Shown: one piece after another, positions 34,601 to 49,600 of the stretch
How the letters are laid out: every line of letters starts with the position of its first letter
Numbering within the stretch: position 1 is the first letter of the stretch
From: Chrysemys picta bellii
Taxonomy: Eukaryota; Chordata; Testudines; Emydidae
Assembly: GCF_011386835.1 (NCBI RefSeq)
Contig: NC_088799.1
Span: forward strand, 77,085,302 to 77,149,301
Direction of reading: 5' to 3'
Length of the DNA: 64,000 nucleotides
Program-made: the position numbers and the translations under genes
The notes under the pieces: generated by a model
Seen by the model: only the letters and a program-made list of their open reading frames with translations
The model's database searches: none
What the model was told of the DNA's origin: nothing

Positions 34601-37600
34601 CAGTGTCTCTGAGTTCATTATTAATGGATTAATGCCCCCACCTATGGAATCTGGAGGTGATCTAATGTTGCTGGAGAGTCCAGGACTAAGCTCTGGCCAC
34701 TAGAAGAGTCTTTCCACAGCTGTAGGAACACTGCAGCAACCAATTATTAGCACTAAGACAAATCAATATAAGTCTAAGTCTCCCTTTAGAGAAAAATGTC
34801 AATGTCTGTACTGGTCTGTATAGGTTGAATTTGGAGAGAAGCTGCTAACAAAGAAAATTATCAGATAAGAAATTTCTCATTCTGTTGCACAGCTTCTTTC
34901 CTCATTCATTACTAATGGGGAGTAGCGAGCACTGAGTCACAGTGGGGTGGCGGGGAAAGGATAAGCAGAGATAAATTATTATAGCAAAATAATAGGTAGG
35001 AATAAAAGTTTTCCCCCATATAAAGCAAGAGTTTTATAAACTAAGGAATTATGTGGGAACCAACCCAGTAGCACCTTCTTACCAAAGGATGCCCCTGCAG
35101 AAAAACAAAAACTTACTTTGCAAATCTTCCTTAGATGAGGATCATACACGTTCCCTGCAGTGACTCTACGGACTGCAGTGAATAATTTCCCAGGTGCCTA
35201 ACATGCCAACTGGTGTAGGATTTTTACATCGTGCCTGCAGCAACTTTGAGGCTCTAAGGCTCTGGCATTTTGGATTGCATGAAATGAACAGAGTACAATT
35301 GGGGTATGTATGATATGATATATCTTCAGAGCTCTAGGAATTCCCATTTATGGCACAACCTTCCAAGGGTTAGAACCATATTATGGGAGAACTTACCTTG
35401 AACAACAGAAAAGTTTCTGAAGCTATAAGAATAACTTTTTCCTCATGACAAAGACAGAGTGCTTCTTGTAATGACACAGGAACTAATTCCAAAACTTGCC
35501 TTTTGGAGGTAATGGCGATGAGAAAGGCCAGCCACAGGCTTGTCTAATCTGTCACTCTGATTAAACCTGGCATTTGATACTCAAATAGAGAATCCAATGT
35601 ACCTGTCTTCAAAATGTCACTGTGGCTAGTACTCACATTTATAAGGTGCATAGATGTAGGACTCCAACCAAGCCTCCTGGAGAAACTCTAATGTGAATGA
35701 GATCACCAGAACTTTTGGATTATTATTACATTTGTATTACAATAGCACCTAGAGGTCAAGGCCCCATTGGGCTGGGTACTGCATAAACAAAATGCAATCC
35801 GTGCCCCCAAAGAGCTTTCTGTTTCCCCTCACACCAGAAATGTAAATTTGACCAGATCAATGAATGAAATATCCTGATTGAGTTTTGTTTGGGTACCTCA
35901 CTATATCAGAGCTTAATGGAGAATCCATGCTGAACTACACTTCTCTTCTGATGTCCAGGTTGTTAAGTGTAGGTGTTCACAGTTTGAGTGAAGGAGTTCC
36001 TGCTTCAGGAAGTCTTGTATTTTCTGCAGGTACAAAATGTCTTCTAGGCTAGTGGAGGACAAGAAGGAGAACTTAAACTCTCCCCTTTCCATTTTTCTGC
36101 ATCCTTTATGAGAACTGTCCTGAAAGGCAGGAGATTCTTCTCTACCCAGGACATTATTTCTATTGCCATGGAGAAGCTTTGACCTCTGGTTACTCCCTGA
36201 TTTTAGAAGGGATATAAACATTCATGCCTGAATCATAAGACAACCTCTACTGGGAGGTAGGAGGAGACTTCCTCTGCAAGTATCTTAATTGCCTACTTCA
36301 TAGTTCTTGCATATTCTACTGATGCAGCTGGCACTGGTTACTGTCATCGAAAAAATATCAAACTTGAAGGACCACTTCTCCAATCCCATATGGCCATGTT
36401 TATGGAGTTTGCTTTTTTTTCCCTTTAAGACACACCCTGGTAGAGGTATCAAAATCAATTAAAATGATGTGTACCATGAGATTTTGAACATTTGTCTTCC
36501 AAGTATGCTAGTTTCCAAAGTGAATACACAAAGATCTAGAGTGAACATTGGGCTCACTTTCAGCATGTTGTTTGTACTTACCTGACCATAAAGTGGAATT
36601 CAGAGGCAACCTGAGAATGGCACCTAAATTTGGATTGCATCAAGTGCATATTTCTGTGTCCTCAGAAGGAATTTCTGCAGGTGTATTTTGAGAAACCTCC
36701 TTGAGATGCACCAGCAATCCTAGTCATTGGAGATAATTGGCTACTGATGACCCCTCAGGAAATTACTTATGCAATGATGGATCTCTGCAAATCTTTACCA
36801 TTATGGTCAAATTATGGCCAGAACCATGTCTGTTTTGACCTCTGGGTGAGCTATTCTCTGCATTGATATCAAAAGTTTTTCTTGATTTTGACGAGCTGGT
36901 GGCTATGAATCCTTTTCAGCAACTGTCCAGTTATGAATGAGTTTGTTTCTCTGGGCAGGGTACTTATCCACATGTTGTCTTTGCATGGTGTAGGTGTGTG
37001 GCGTGTGACCTGTGCCTTGCTGTGACTGCTAACAGCCACTGATATTGCAGAGGTCAGATCAGAAGGAAGAGTCTTGTACAGGAATTGTGAGCTCTCTTAC
37101 ACAAATACTCCATTTGTCTTTGAAATGCTGAGGATTGGAGGAAATTTCATCTAGGTTTCCTTGGAAGCTTCTGCTCCAGATTTTTCCTCTCTACCAGGTG
37201 ACAGTACCTTCGGTAGTACCCAGGGTGTTGGCAGCTACCAATGGATTGCTATGCTAGCTTTGATAATGAGGGTTGAGGCCTCTCTGCAATCTCAGCTACT
37301 AAACTCTCTAATGTTTCCTCCTATAGCTCCACACCTGTAAGTTTGGAGGCACAAGATACCTGTTTAGAATGATCAATGGCTATTCATGCATGTAACGTGG
37401 CTTCCTTGTAGCCACCAGCTTAGAATCCATTGCTCATCACAAATCACGTCATTGGTTTGACCAAGGCAGCACCTGAGACATCTCACTCCAAGTAAGGATC
37501 ATACCCCGAGATGAGAAGCAGTTTGTTTACCATGAAGGAGGCTTTCCTTACTATATATATATATCTATATATGAAAAACTTTGTCCTGAATAGCTTCTAG

Positions 37601-40600
37601 AGCTGAGGCTTTGAAATTGCTGTGCAGTGTGTCATCATTCTTATGGTGTATGGCAGGGACGTGCTGGCCGCCGCTTCCTGCAGCTCCCATTGGCCGGGAA
37701 GACAGAACTGTGGCCACTGGGAGCTGCAGGGGGCAGTGCCTGTGGACCATCAACATCAGCAAAATGTTTCGCGGCCTGCAATCAGATTATACTGATGGGC
37801 CGCAGGTTGCCCACCACTGGTCTATGGGGTATTTTGAAAGGAAATCGCCTTCTGAAGGTCTGACTGTGTCTTTCATTGGGGGAAAGGGGACCATGGCTGC
37901 ACCAACCTTAGGCTCCCCACATTTATAGAATTTCTTTGTTTTTATATAAACATTTCAGTTTAATATTTGGTTAAATCAGACATCCTCATCTGGATCTTAT
38001 GAGGTTCTGAAAGGAGGCATCATTGGGACACCATGTAGACTTAAGCCAGCTGTTTGCAGGACAACTCTTCCATGCCTGAGTTGGGGCAGAGAATTCAGAC
38101 AGGAAGGTGCTGCAGCAGTAAATCCAAGATGCCACCATGCTGCTCTTTACCTGATCCATGAGGGGAGGAAGAGGAGGAGGAAGAAGATTATAAGTCATAA
38201 CTGCACAAAAACAATTACAAATAGAGGTTTTAAAACAAAATGTTTGGGAGAAACTGAGCCAGCAATTGGTTCTACCACCAGAGGCAGAAAACCTGGTGGC
38301 CTGGGCTTGAGGGCAGAGCTTAATCCTGGAGCCTCCAACGATAGCCCTGGACTGTCTCCGACATCCGTAGATGAGGGTATTGACCCATAAGTAATGAATG
38401 AGGGGGAAAGCTGTGTAACAGAATACAAGCATACTAGCGAGGTGATATCCTACCATCCTCTGGTTATGAAAAGGACATTGAGTACACAATGCTGAGGAAG
38501 ATAAAAAGGCAAGAAAATTGAATAAAATGATAATAATAGGTGACTTCAGCATCCCTCATATCACTGGTTAAATGTCACAGAAGGACACATCTTCTCTCTT
38601 ACTTAGCATGTTCATTCATTGACATTTAAGTGCCTAGGTACTGATCTGAGAATCCCTGCACAAGGACTGGGAATCTCATTTTGATGCCCACATTCAAAAC
38701 TTGGGTTCCCAGTAACTTTCCAAATCCAAGTCTTAATGTTATTCTCCTACAGATTCGCAGAAGAGGCTTTTGTTCACCTACTGTTCTTCACTCGGGCCAG
38801 GTCACATTCTCACTCCTTGCCTGTAGACTTTTGCCCCACAATGGAGGGGACAATACAAACAGCAGTAGGTACTACCTGAACACTTAGCTGTGAGTGAATA
38901 CGTGATGTCCCACCCTTTCATATCCGCCCTAGCTGTGGATATCAGAAGCAGTGTTGCCCCATCTTTATCCTCAAACCCCTCTCCTATAATTCAGAGACAG
39001 TGGAAAGCTAGATATCTGGTGTCGGTGTATTTTAGCTGGTAGTGCACATTCTAAGGCTGCATATTTTATTTTCCAATCTCTGCACAGTAGGACTATTTTA
39101 CTATACATATTTACTATATTTACTATATATACAGCCCTCATTTCTGTTTGTGTATGCTTCAGACTGTGACCAAAAAAGTGGGCATGTTCCTAATTTACCT
39201 GTGAAAAACCCAGATTGGCACATACAAATTGGGTAGGCGATTGACTGACAGCCTCATTTCAATGCATTAATAACTGACTATGTTTGTGTAAAATAGCTGC
39301 CCACCCACTTTATTAAGTGCAATCAGTTCCTCAGGGAAAAGAGAGTGCGCAAAAATGAAAATGTTGCCCCCAATGCTCCCAACAACCCAACTAATGAATC
39401 GTTGATGTAACACAATTTATTCTTCTTGAATATACCATAGGGGAAAACATCAGCATGGTCACTCATATGATTTCCCACTTACCAGTTAAGGACCGGTGCA
39501 GTTTAGGCTTTGTGTCAGATCCATGATGTGCAGAATAGGAGTCATCCTTCTGTGATTATGAAAGAAAGTAGGTTAGGACTTTTATGGAGATAGCCTGTAA
39601 GTCTATAAATGACACTCATATTTCATACACAAGCCATTCACGATCCCCATGCACTCTGTTTCCATTTGTTTTAATTTTGCCAAGAGAATACAAGAAAAAC
39701 AAAAATAAACGCTTCTAAAAATAGATTAAATACCCAGCATAGATTTCTGGGAGGAAATGTTTACCAACACTTATTTGTTTCATGTTGATGAAAGTGGTCT
39801 GAACTCTCAGGGAGCGATTTAGCAGATACGATCTGAAAGCAGCAGATCTGGAGCGATGAGGACCCAGCCAAGTAACTGAACAGAAACTTGGCAAGGCCAC
39901 ATACATTTATTCCCTGGCTTTATGCCAAGTAGCCAGTGGAAAGCTTGCTAGGTAGCGAGCTCATGCTAATGAGTGCTCTCCCCTTTTGCTTCAGCACTAA
40001 TCTGCACTCCTCAGGAATTTCTATTAGCACAATGCAGCTAGAATTCTTTGGTATTGTTTTAACAGGAAATAAGTCCTTTATGCAGCTATGATTTGGCTTG
40101 TAGGTCCAGAAACCCATGCTGCCAAATCACTTCTGGCCACCTCCCAGACCAGTTTTCTGTTTTGTTTCCTTTCTTTTTTCCCTTTAACCAGGGGACCTGA
40201 TGCCCTCAATCCATTGTTTGCAGTTTTGTTGACTATTTTAGTAACAATGGCTTCCAGGGTTGAACAGCAGTGGCCTAGCTCCCTGGAAAGCCATCCCCAA
40301 GGGCATCCAAGGACTCTCAGAGCATGCTCCATACAGTCCCTCTGACACAATTACTAAAGGCAATATGTAATTTATGGCCATGCCTTACAGGCAGCTCCAA
40401 ATAAGCCATTTAAAGGAGAGAGGGGACTATATGTGTGTTGGCAAAAGAACAGAGGGAAGAGCGAGTGCAAATTTCCAGGGCTACAGGTGCAAGTGTTTTC
40501 TGGGTGCTGAATAATAATTAGCTGTTGTACTAAGGCTCTGAAACCACAACACCTATGAGATTTTGGGTTGGATCATATCCCAGATGTGTAGTACAAAGAA

Positions 40601-43600
40601 GCCCAAAACATGCACAGTAATATAGCGCGTGCATTGTGATAAATATCTACAGCAAACTGTAATAGGAAACCTTATCCCTGAATGGTCAGCCCTCTTCAAT
40701 GATTCTGTCCCCTGAGAGAGGGGGAAACTAAGACCTGAAATTGAACTTTTTTGAGAAGAAGGATGGTCTTGGGGTTAAGCCTCTGAACTAGCCCTCAAGA
40801 AATCTGGGTTAAATTCTTAGCTCTGCCACAGATGTCCTTTGTAACCTCGGGTAAATCAGTTAATCTCTCTGTGCCTCCGTTCCTCACCTGTGAAAATGGG
40901 GTAGTTACATTTCCTTTCTTCATCTGACTGACCTATTTAGACTGTAAGCTCTCCAGGGCAGGGACTCTTATATATATATGTGTGCAGTATAAGTAGAGTG
41001 ACCAGCACAATGGGGCCTGGCTCATTAGCTGTTACTGTAGAACTACTCGAATTAAAAAACAAAGCTGGTAAAAACTTTTTGCATGAAAAGTGTTTTGCAA
41101 GGGGGAAAATGGCCTTTACAAAAAACATGTCAACATTACTGACATTTTACATGAAAATTTCCATGATATTTTAACCAAAATGTTTCCAAAAATTTTTAAT
41201 GAAATCTCTACAGACATTTTTGTTTACTGAAATCCACATTTTGTTATTGAAAACTGGGCTTTTGGTAAATGAAATTTTTTGAAAATGATTTTAAATACTA
41301 TTGTCATAAAAATATTTTTTTTAAAAAATCAGAAAACAAAACAGAAACTGGGTCAATTTCGAACCCTGTGAAATAGACACCTTTGAAAATTATCATTAAA
41401 TCATTCACCTGTTTTTTATCCAGCTCTAATGAGTAATAACTTTTAAATGCATCTGCCTTTTATTTTTTCCTGAAAAAAGGTGCTAAGTGGTTGAAGAATC
41501 AAGCCCCTAAGTTGTTAAAAGAGTTGAGATATGATTCAAAGTAAATTTTCCCTAGTTGGATTCCTCTGCTACATCAGGCAATATTTTTCTACTAGACTGT
41601 GAATGGAAGACGACATGCAAATTCCACCAGCACTGGATGTGTTAGCGTGATCCCTTGTACCTTGCTCCTACTTCCCTCTTAATTCTTCAGATTCTTGCTA
41701 TCAGTCAGAGGGTATATATAAAGCAAGTTTGTTTCAGGTTTCTTTTATTTCAGGTTTGGTCGGTGAGTATAATTGTAATAGTTCCATCTTGTGGTAAAAT
41801 GCAGAATAGAATATGCATGGAACAAGAGCACATACTTTTCTCTGGTATAATGGTCTATATCTGTCTCAAATAAAATCCTGAGGGTCAAATTCTTCCCTGG
41901 AATCCACATAAAGCAGAGTATGTGACCCTTAATTACACTTTAGTGCTCAAAAGTTCCTAGTTAGAGTTCTACAGGGTTTTCAATAATGAATCCTTTCTTC
42001 AGGAATATGGACTGTGTGTATCAACTTGGGTAAAAAAGCCTAAATGACATAATATGAAAATATTTGGCTTTTTTAATCTATTTTTATCAATGCATTTTTA
42101 ATTTAATCCAACAAAAAATGTGCATTTGTATGCAATCAAATGCTATAATTTGTCATTCCATATCCTTCTGAGTTACTACACTGAGACTCTTTGAGAACAC
42201 ATACGAGACATCTTCCTAGAATTTTCAGAAATTAATCACATTTCTTTCATTTCTGTTTGCTATAAAAATGACATCAGAAAATTACCAAGAAAAGGTCCTG
42301 ATTGTGCAAACACCTAGATGAGTAGTCCCACTGACTGCAAAGGATTTCTCTAGTGTGTAAAGTTACTCACATGTGTGTTTCTAGGATCAGGGCCTAAGTA
42401 TTTATATTTGTAGCACCAAAACATGGTGACATGGCAGTCACTTTAAGCATAAAATTAACATTTTGTTAACTTTAACTTTGTTAAATACCAGTTAACTTTC
42501 AGACAGTTTCATATTACAATTAACATAATGTAAAGATACGTGTTGCAGTGCTACAGGCTACACTGAAGTGTGCTAACTATGTCCCCTGTCCAGTAATGAA
42601 CTCTTTCTGCACAAATCCTATTGCAGGATCAGTGCCTTGACTGTATCGTGGGGTACCTACTTCCTTCACAAGTTTGCAAAGTGAGCCTGAATACAGTACA
42701 AGTCATTTTGTTGACTCTACCCATAAGTTACTCACCAGATACAACACAAATGTTCTGGCTTTTGCTCCCTTTACTAAAGGGCATAACAGAGTTCAGTCAC
42801 CTTAAAGGCCCAATAGAATTATTTAGGGAAAAAATCTTCCCAAGTTTAATATCATGTGCACTGCACTATCTAACAGGCACAACAAATGATGTCTATGATG
42901 GTGTGAAAGGGTTAATCCCTGAATGTCCTTACTTAAAATATGTAATCTTGCTCACAACATTACCATTAGTTTAACGTAGCTCTTTTTAAATTTAATTATA
43001 CCAAATGTTCTACAAGAACATGCCATGTTGTCATCTATTTTGAATTATAAGTATCAATCAGCATGTAAATGATCAAATTAAATCTTTTCAGTTGTTTGCT
43101 TCTACAGCTGAAACACCTTTCTGTGAATGAAGGACTGGAAGTAGAGGCATTTGTTAGATTACTTGATATCTTGATTAGCTCTTCAGTGACTGGATTTTCA
43201 ACAAAGAAATCTGAGGGGAATAAAGCTCATGGTGGTTTAGAGCTTCCTATGTTGTAAGGGAAATCACTAGCTAAATAAACATTAATCATTTAAATACCAT
43301 ACTTTTCTCCTCTGTTCATACACATTAGGAGCCACAGTTTGCCCTTGGACATTTGACAGCAACTCTGCAAAGCATTTAAGCATGTGCTTAAATCCCACTG
43401 AGCACATGCTAAAGCGCTTTGTTCAGTAGATATGGACCACTGAATTGGGGATTTGGAAGCTAACTATTGTGGGCTTGATCTTGCTCGCTTGCTTGAAGTC
43501 AATATAAGTAACGGATGCCATCAAGTAGACACAGGTGTTTCAATCATGCACAGGAACTAATAGTCAAAGTGAAATAGTTTGTCAGTTTCTTTTTTAATTC

Positions 43601-46600
43601 AGAATATGATGGGTCATTAAGTTATGCCAATAGTAAATCTGGCTCTAAAGTGGGCCTCTTAGGAATTAGGTATACTATAGTTCTTTTGATTTGCTTTTAT
43701 TTCTTGAAGGCGTCTCAAAACTGTAACTAGTTTAAAAAATAATGTCAACGTTGTGATATAAAAGCCTTACAAAAATGGCTCTGTCTTTCTGAAAAAGTTG
43801 TAAAAGAAAAATATTTACAATACATCTGGGTTGATGACAACTTGTGTCCCCAAGTTTCCGCCTGTTATGAAACCCTACCAGAACTCCTCCCCACATGAAA
43901 AACAGGCCCTTATAACAGAAAAGCCAAGTGTCAATTCATTAAAACTGCTAAGTAAATAACTGCCCTAACACTGATAGAATATCTGATAACTGTGAGCTGA
44001 TCTGTGTGGTATGAAGGACTACTGCTCATTTATTTGCCAGGGATCAGACTTTTTCAGGTAACCCTAACAGTTTTGTACTCACTAATATTCAGATGAAGGT
44101 TAATAGACACTTTTATTAAAAGGTACCAGAATCTCTTTTCTTTAAAATAACAACTTTCTGGAATTTGGTGATAACATGTATTAGTATGAGACTCCTCACC
44201 ACTAAATAGACAAGTGTGTGAAAAGGAATCATGCATCATGCCTCTTTACAATTAAAAGATTTCCCAGCCCTCCATACCTCCTTTCTAGAGTGATCAGAGT
44301 CACTTCTGTTCATATGGATTCGAAGGCTCCTGTGTCTGAGAATCAGGATCTCCTTTGCCTCCTCTTCTGTCCCACTCTCTCCAGGAAGCGTATGCCTGTT
44401 ATATGCTGGCACCTGCTCACATAAATCATAAATCATACAGATCCAGCTCCCACTGAAGTCAATGGGAGTTTTTCCATTTAATGGGCTTTGGATCAGCCCC
44501 GTATGTAGCATCACAAAAATAAATTTCCCGGGTGTCAACTTTTATGGGCAAATTCTGCTCTCACTTCCCCTGGTGTAGACCCGAGTATCTCCATTGGCTA
44601 CAATGGACATACTCCAGCTTCAGACTGGTAGCAATAACCAGACCTTGATACTTTTGCACCCACTTTTTAAAGAGTTTCCCCAAAAGTCTTATCTTGTTGC
44701 CTCTCCTCAGCACAGCAGCAAGACAAAAGGTGGTAGCTTTGTGCCAAGATGCCCATATTAGCCACATTCCTAATGATTTGGCATTTCATGCCTAAGCCAA
44801 GAAAGCAAAGGCTTTAGTTGCATTTAAGAGATAAGGCTCCACATACCACCATATAAACAGTGCTTAGTATAGTATAGTATAGTATAGTATAGTATAGTAT
44901 AGTATAGTATAGTGCAATTGTTCTGCAAACAGCAGGATTTCCTATGCTCCCAATGGTAAATGTTTCATGGCAAAACTGTTGAATGGCTTTAAAACATCTT
45001 TCCTTTAATTATTACTATAGGGGCACCATCTGCTGCTGCTATTGGCCAAGCTCTTTGCACACATCAGGGGCTCCCTGCATCACTGCAATTCCCTCTCCCC
45101 CAACAATGTGTATCACTCTCCCATCCCCTTCTCTTTCAGGAACTCCCCAACTCACCACCTTCTCCCTCCATTGCCCCCTCCCCAACCAGGGGTTCTGTGT
45201 GGCCCCCTATTTTCCCCTCCCCCTATGCCAGGAGCTCTGTGTGCTCCTCCATTGCCCCCTTTGCCATATGCCAAGGCCTATGTGTCCCCCATGCCCTCCT
45301 TCCCCCATACCACAGTCTCCTACCCACTCCCAGGGGCTCTGCATGCACACACAATCCCTCTTCCCCCCAATCATTCTCTCTCTCTCTTTCAGGGTGTCAA
45401 CATTTTAAAATTGTATGGGGAGGATGGACAGAGCTAAAGTTACCACATTACAGACAGACAAACAGAGGAATGCCAACAAGTTGAGTGTTAGTCTTCACTT
45501 TACTTAGCCAACTATTTGCTCTCCATCGAGGGAGACCTTTAGTAGCACATCTAAATAATCCCAATATCTGTGCATGCTGGTGAGAATCAGACTAATAATA
45601 TTTTACAATTCATGTAACTACTGTACTGTAGCTTGAGTGGAAAAACCTTACTGTTCTCCTTATTTTGTATAGGTTCCTTGCCAATATTTTCTGTATATTT
45701 TCCAGCACATCTGGATTCAAAGAGTCCGATTCTTTGACCATTACGGCAGACCTGTGGCTGTCACTGCAAAGAAAACACCTGGGTTCTTCATCAATGCGTA
45801 GTGCATGAGATCAATTGCAAAGGCACTTAATGAAGCTGAAGTTACAATAAGCAGCTTGTTTGCTGAGTAGATAGACTAATATAAGGAGATTGGATTGTGA
45901 ACAGCAAGAACCTGGAAGAGCAGAAATGTCAGGGGGAGATGGGATCAGAGTCTAGTTACTTTAATTTCTGACATAATTGCCCAAACTTGCCATTATTTTC
46001 TCCATAATTTTTGAATGATTTTAAAGTTTGCCACCAAATGCGTGTAAGTGTTGACTGTTCAGGTACAACCGCAACACGACTTGCTGGGAGTTACACACAT
46101 ACCGCTGCCAGGAGCAGAGACCGAGAGCTTAGCTCCTCTGGCACTGCAATGGGGTTGTTCACCAAAAGTATTTTCTTTACATCTGTCTGGGCTACACCAG
46201 CCCTTCTCACGGAGCAACCAGCAAGGAGGGGCGAAGGGGTCAGGGAACTCTGCCAGGTTTCCAAGTAACTGTTCCCTCCAGAGGGGTGGGCTGTGTGAAT
46301 GCAGATTCCCAACCCCACAGATCCTGAGTATCCACTGGGAAGGGAAGGTTAGTCCTTGTCTAATGGATGCAGAGGCATCTGCATGGAAATATGGTCAACC
46401 TGGCCCCCTTATCATCTGCTCACAAGCTGTGCTGCTTAGTCACTGTGCAGCTGCTGCAGCTGTAAAAGGTTGAGCTGCAGGCAATGCTGCTTTAAGATTT
46501 GATATGTGTGAGGGTTCCTTGCCCACGTCCCATTCCCTGCCTCCAGGATATGGCAAAGCTCTTTCCTCCTCCACACCCGTAAGCGAGATTAACTGTCTGT

Positions 46601-49600
46601 GTTAACACCCCAAGCAGACAACAAATCAGACCTGGTGACCCAGCTACTCCAAATCATACGACAATTTCCATTTCAATTAGGATTTTAAAGGGGTCTGATA
46701 TAAAGTTATTGTACAACCATTACGTGCCAGGGGATTGGCTAGCACTCTAATCTTTCAAGGGCCCAGTCACACAGTATGGATAAACCAAATATGGATTGAC
46801 TGAACCTGGTTCAAATGGTTAAACAAGAAACGTCAACAAAATTTAACAATTTTAAAAAATATTTCTTTTAGTCATTTATATTTTACCTAATGCCACAAAC
46901 ATGCTAATGTCTGTGTTACATGCAGGGTCACAGTGCGCCTGCAGTCAGGATTCCCAAGCAGGGAATCAACCTCCCATCAGCCTTTCTGAAGTACTTTGTG
47001 TCATTACACCAGGCTAGGAAAACACTTACAGCAAAGATGTATGGGACGGCTCATGAATTAACTGCCCTGCTTCTACTAACTCAATGGCATGTTTCCTCTC
47101 TAGCTTTTCGTAGAGCAGCACAATACTTGATTTTGGCTGGTCATACTCTCGGAGTAAGAACTTCTGAAGATACTTGCTGTTGAAATATTCCAGTCTGTTC
47201 AGGAACAAAAAACAAACAAACACTGCTGTACTGATACTGTAATGCTCATGACTTGAAGAAAACAAACATAAAACACTGCTGTGCTGAACCCGTAATGCTC
47301 TTTATTTGAACAAAATTGCACTGTCTCATTCTTTCCTCCCCAGGACCCAGAACTGGTTCTGGCAGATTGGCTGTTGTTCCTTTAGACATTTGCTTTCCAG
47401 CAACTAGTGGGTCAAGAGCCCGGTCCTGCCCACCTTGCTTTGTGGGTGTGCAAAGAACACAGGGTTGTGTTCTATATTAATTCCATAATGTGGCACATGA
47501 AGCAAGTTAGAGCTTCTCAGAATGCAATTTGTAATGCAATAAAATGCCTCCAAAGGGCCAAAATGCTCATGAACTACATTACCTTTGCTTACTACATTAG
47601 ATCAAACAGAAGTGCCTGGGATCAAACCAGCAGCTTCCAGAATCCCGTCTCAAAGCAGCTCCTAGCTCAGTGGTTGAAAGAGATCTAGTTCACTTCACAT
47701 ACCAGTACAGATACTCAAGTTTGACCATTGTTTGGCCCCATATATCTCTCTCTAGCCAGCAATTTAGCCTAGGTGCTACACTCATAAGGAGCCAGTCCTG
47801 AGTTGCTTAGTAGACAGTGTTTTCAACACCATCTAGTGGTCATTCCAAAAACAGTCATTCTTAACAAAAGATGTATCTGTCAGATTACACATACAAGAAT
47901 CCTTACCATGAAATCATGTGTGCATGTTTGTAGAGCAAATAGTAAAAGATGGTAGATTATTACCAGTGCACTTTAAAGGTCTTTTTCTTTACAAAAACAA
48001 AATTCACATATAAATACAATTTACCTCATATTTAATGAAAATTTGGCATTTTGTTATGAAAATCTCAGTGGATGGTCCATTATTTTTCAATACCTCAACG
48101 TAACACAACAGTCTTCAATCACTGTTCCAACCAGCATTGATCTTATGTTATTGACAAGAAAAACAAGGAAAAGCTACATTTTCATATTCACAACGCTTCA
48201 CTGATCTAAACACAAGGATGACTTACAGCAGAAGCATTGGCAGGAAAGAGGAGAGTTGGACAAGCGAAAGGAAGGAGGAGTAAATATAATTAAACCTTAA
48301 ATGTAAAGAACAGCTGTAGGTTCAACAAATGCAATTGTACAGATTCCTAATATGAAGTGATAAAAGCTAAGTGATAACAAATAACAAACAATGCTAATAA
48401 TTAGGGCTGTCGATTAATGGCAGTTAACTCACGTGATTAACTCAAAAAAATTAATCGCGATTAATCGCACTGTTAAACAACAGAATACCAATTGAAATTT
48501 ATTCAATATTTTTGGATGTTTTTCTATATTTTCAAATATATTGATTTCTATTACAACACAGAATACAGACTATACAGTGCTCACTTTATATTATTATTTT
48601 TGATTGCAAATATTTGCACTGTAAAAATGATAAACAAAAAATAGTATTTTTCAATTCAACTAATACAAGTACTGTAGTGCAATTTCTTTATAGTGAAAGT
48701 GCAATTTACAAATGTAGAATATGTTTTGTTACATAACTGCACTCAAAACCAAAACAATGTAAAACTTTAGATCCTACTAGTCCACTCAGTCCTACTTCTA
48801 GTTCAGCCAATCACTAAGACAAACAAGTATGTTTACATTTACGGGAGATAATGCTGCCTGCTTCTTATTTACAGTGTCACCTGAAAGTGAGAATAGGTAT
48901 TCGCATGGCACTTTTGTAGCCAGTGTTGCAAGGTATTTACGTGCCAGATATACTAAACATTTGTATGCCCCTTCATGCTTCGGCCATCATTCCAGAGGAC
49001 ATGCTTCCATGCTGATGATGCTTGTTAAAAAAATAATGCATTAATTAAATTTGTGACTGAACTCCCTGGGGGGAGAATTGTATGTCTCCAGTTCTGTTTT
49101 ACCTGCAATCTGCCATATATTTCATGTTCAAGCAGTCTCGGATGATGACCCAGCACATGTTCGTTTTAAGAACGCTTTCACAGCAGATTTGACAAAATGC
49201 AAAGAAATGTGAGATTTCTAAAGATAGCTACAGCATTCAACCAAAGGTTTAAGAATCTGAAGTGCCTTCCAAAATCTGAGAGGGATGAGGTGTGGAGCTT
49301 GCTTTCACAAATCTTAAAAGAGCAACACTCCGATGCGGAAACTACAGAACCTGAACCACCAAAAAAGAAAATCAACTTTCTTCTGGTGGCATCTCACTCA
49401 GATGATGAAAATGAACATGTGTCGGTCCACTCTGCTTTGGATCCTTATCTTGCAGAACCCATCGTCAGCATGGACACACATCCTCTGGAATGGTGGTTGA
49501 AGTATGAAGGGTTCGTCTGAATCTTTAGCGCATCTGGCACTTAAATACCTTGAGACGCCAGTTACAACAGTGCCATGCACACGCCTGTTCTCACTTTCAG

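Noticed and set aside
35913..36221. 102-codon minus-strand frame in the 34560-37549 block
   Set aside because: No recognisable family, no fitting splice phase for the exchanger, and surrounded by repeat-like sequence.
37986..38552. 188-codon minus-strand frame
   Set aside because: No domain or conserved motif; composition looks like antisense of repeat sequence. The nearby plus-strand GGTGACTTCAGCATCCCTCA could be a CR1 endonuclease relic but is too short to call.
42621..42974. 117-codon plus-strand frame
   Set aside because: Hydrophobic but without a known motif, signal or splice context; consistent with chance in AT-rich DNA.
44983..45437. Pro/Leu-rich overlapping plus-strand frames
   Set aside because: Caused by a C/T-rich low-complexity tract open in several frames; no conserved motif.
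48070..48140. Minus-strand VIEDCC peptide resembling GIEDVC
   Set aside because: A stop follows within eight codons, the splice sites are poor, and the real exon lies at 51313-51383.
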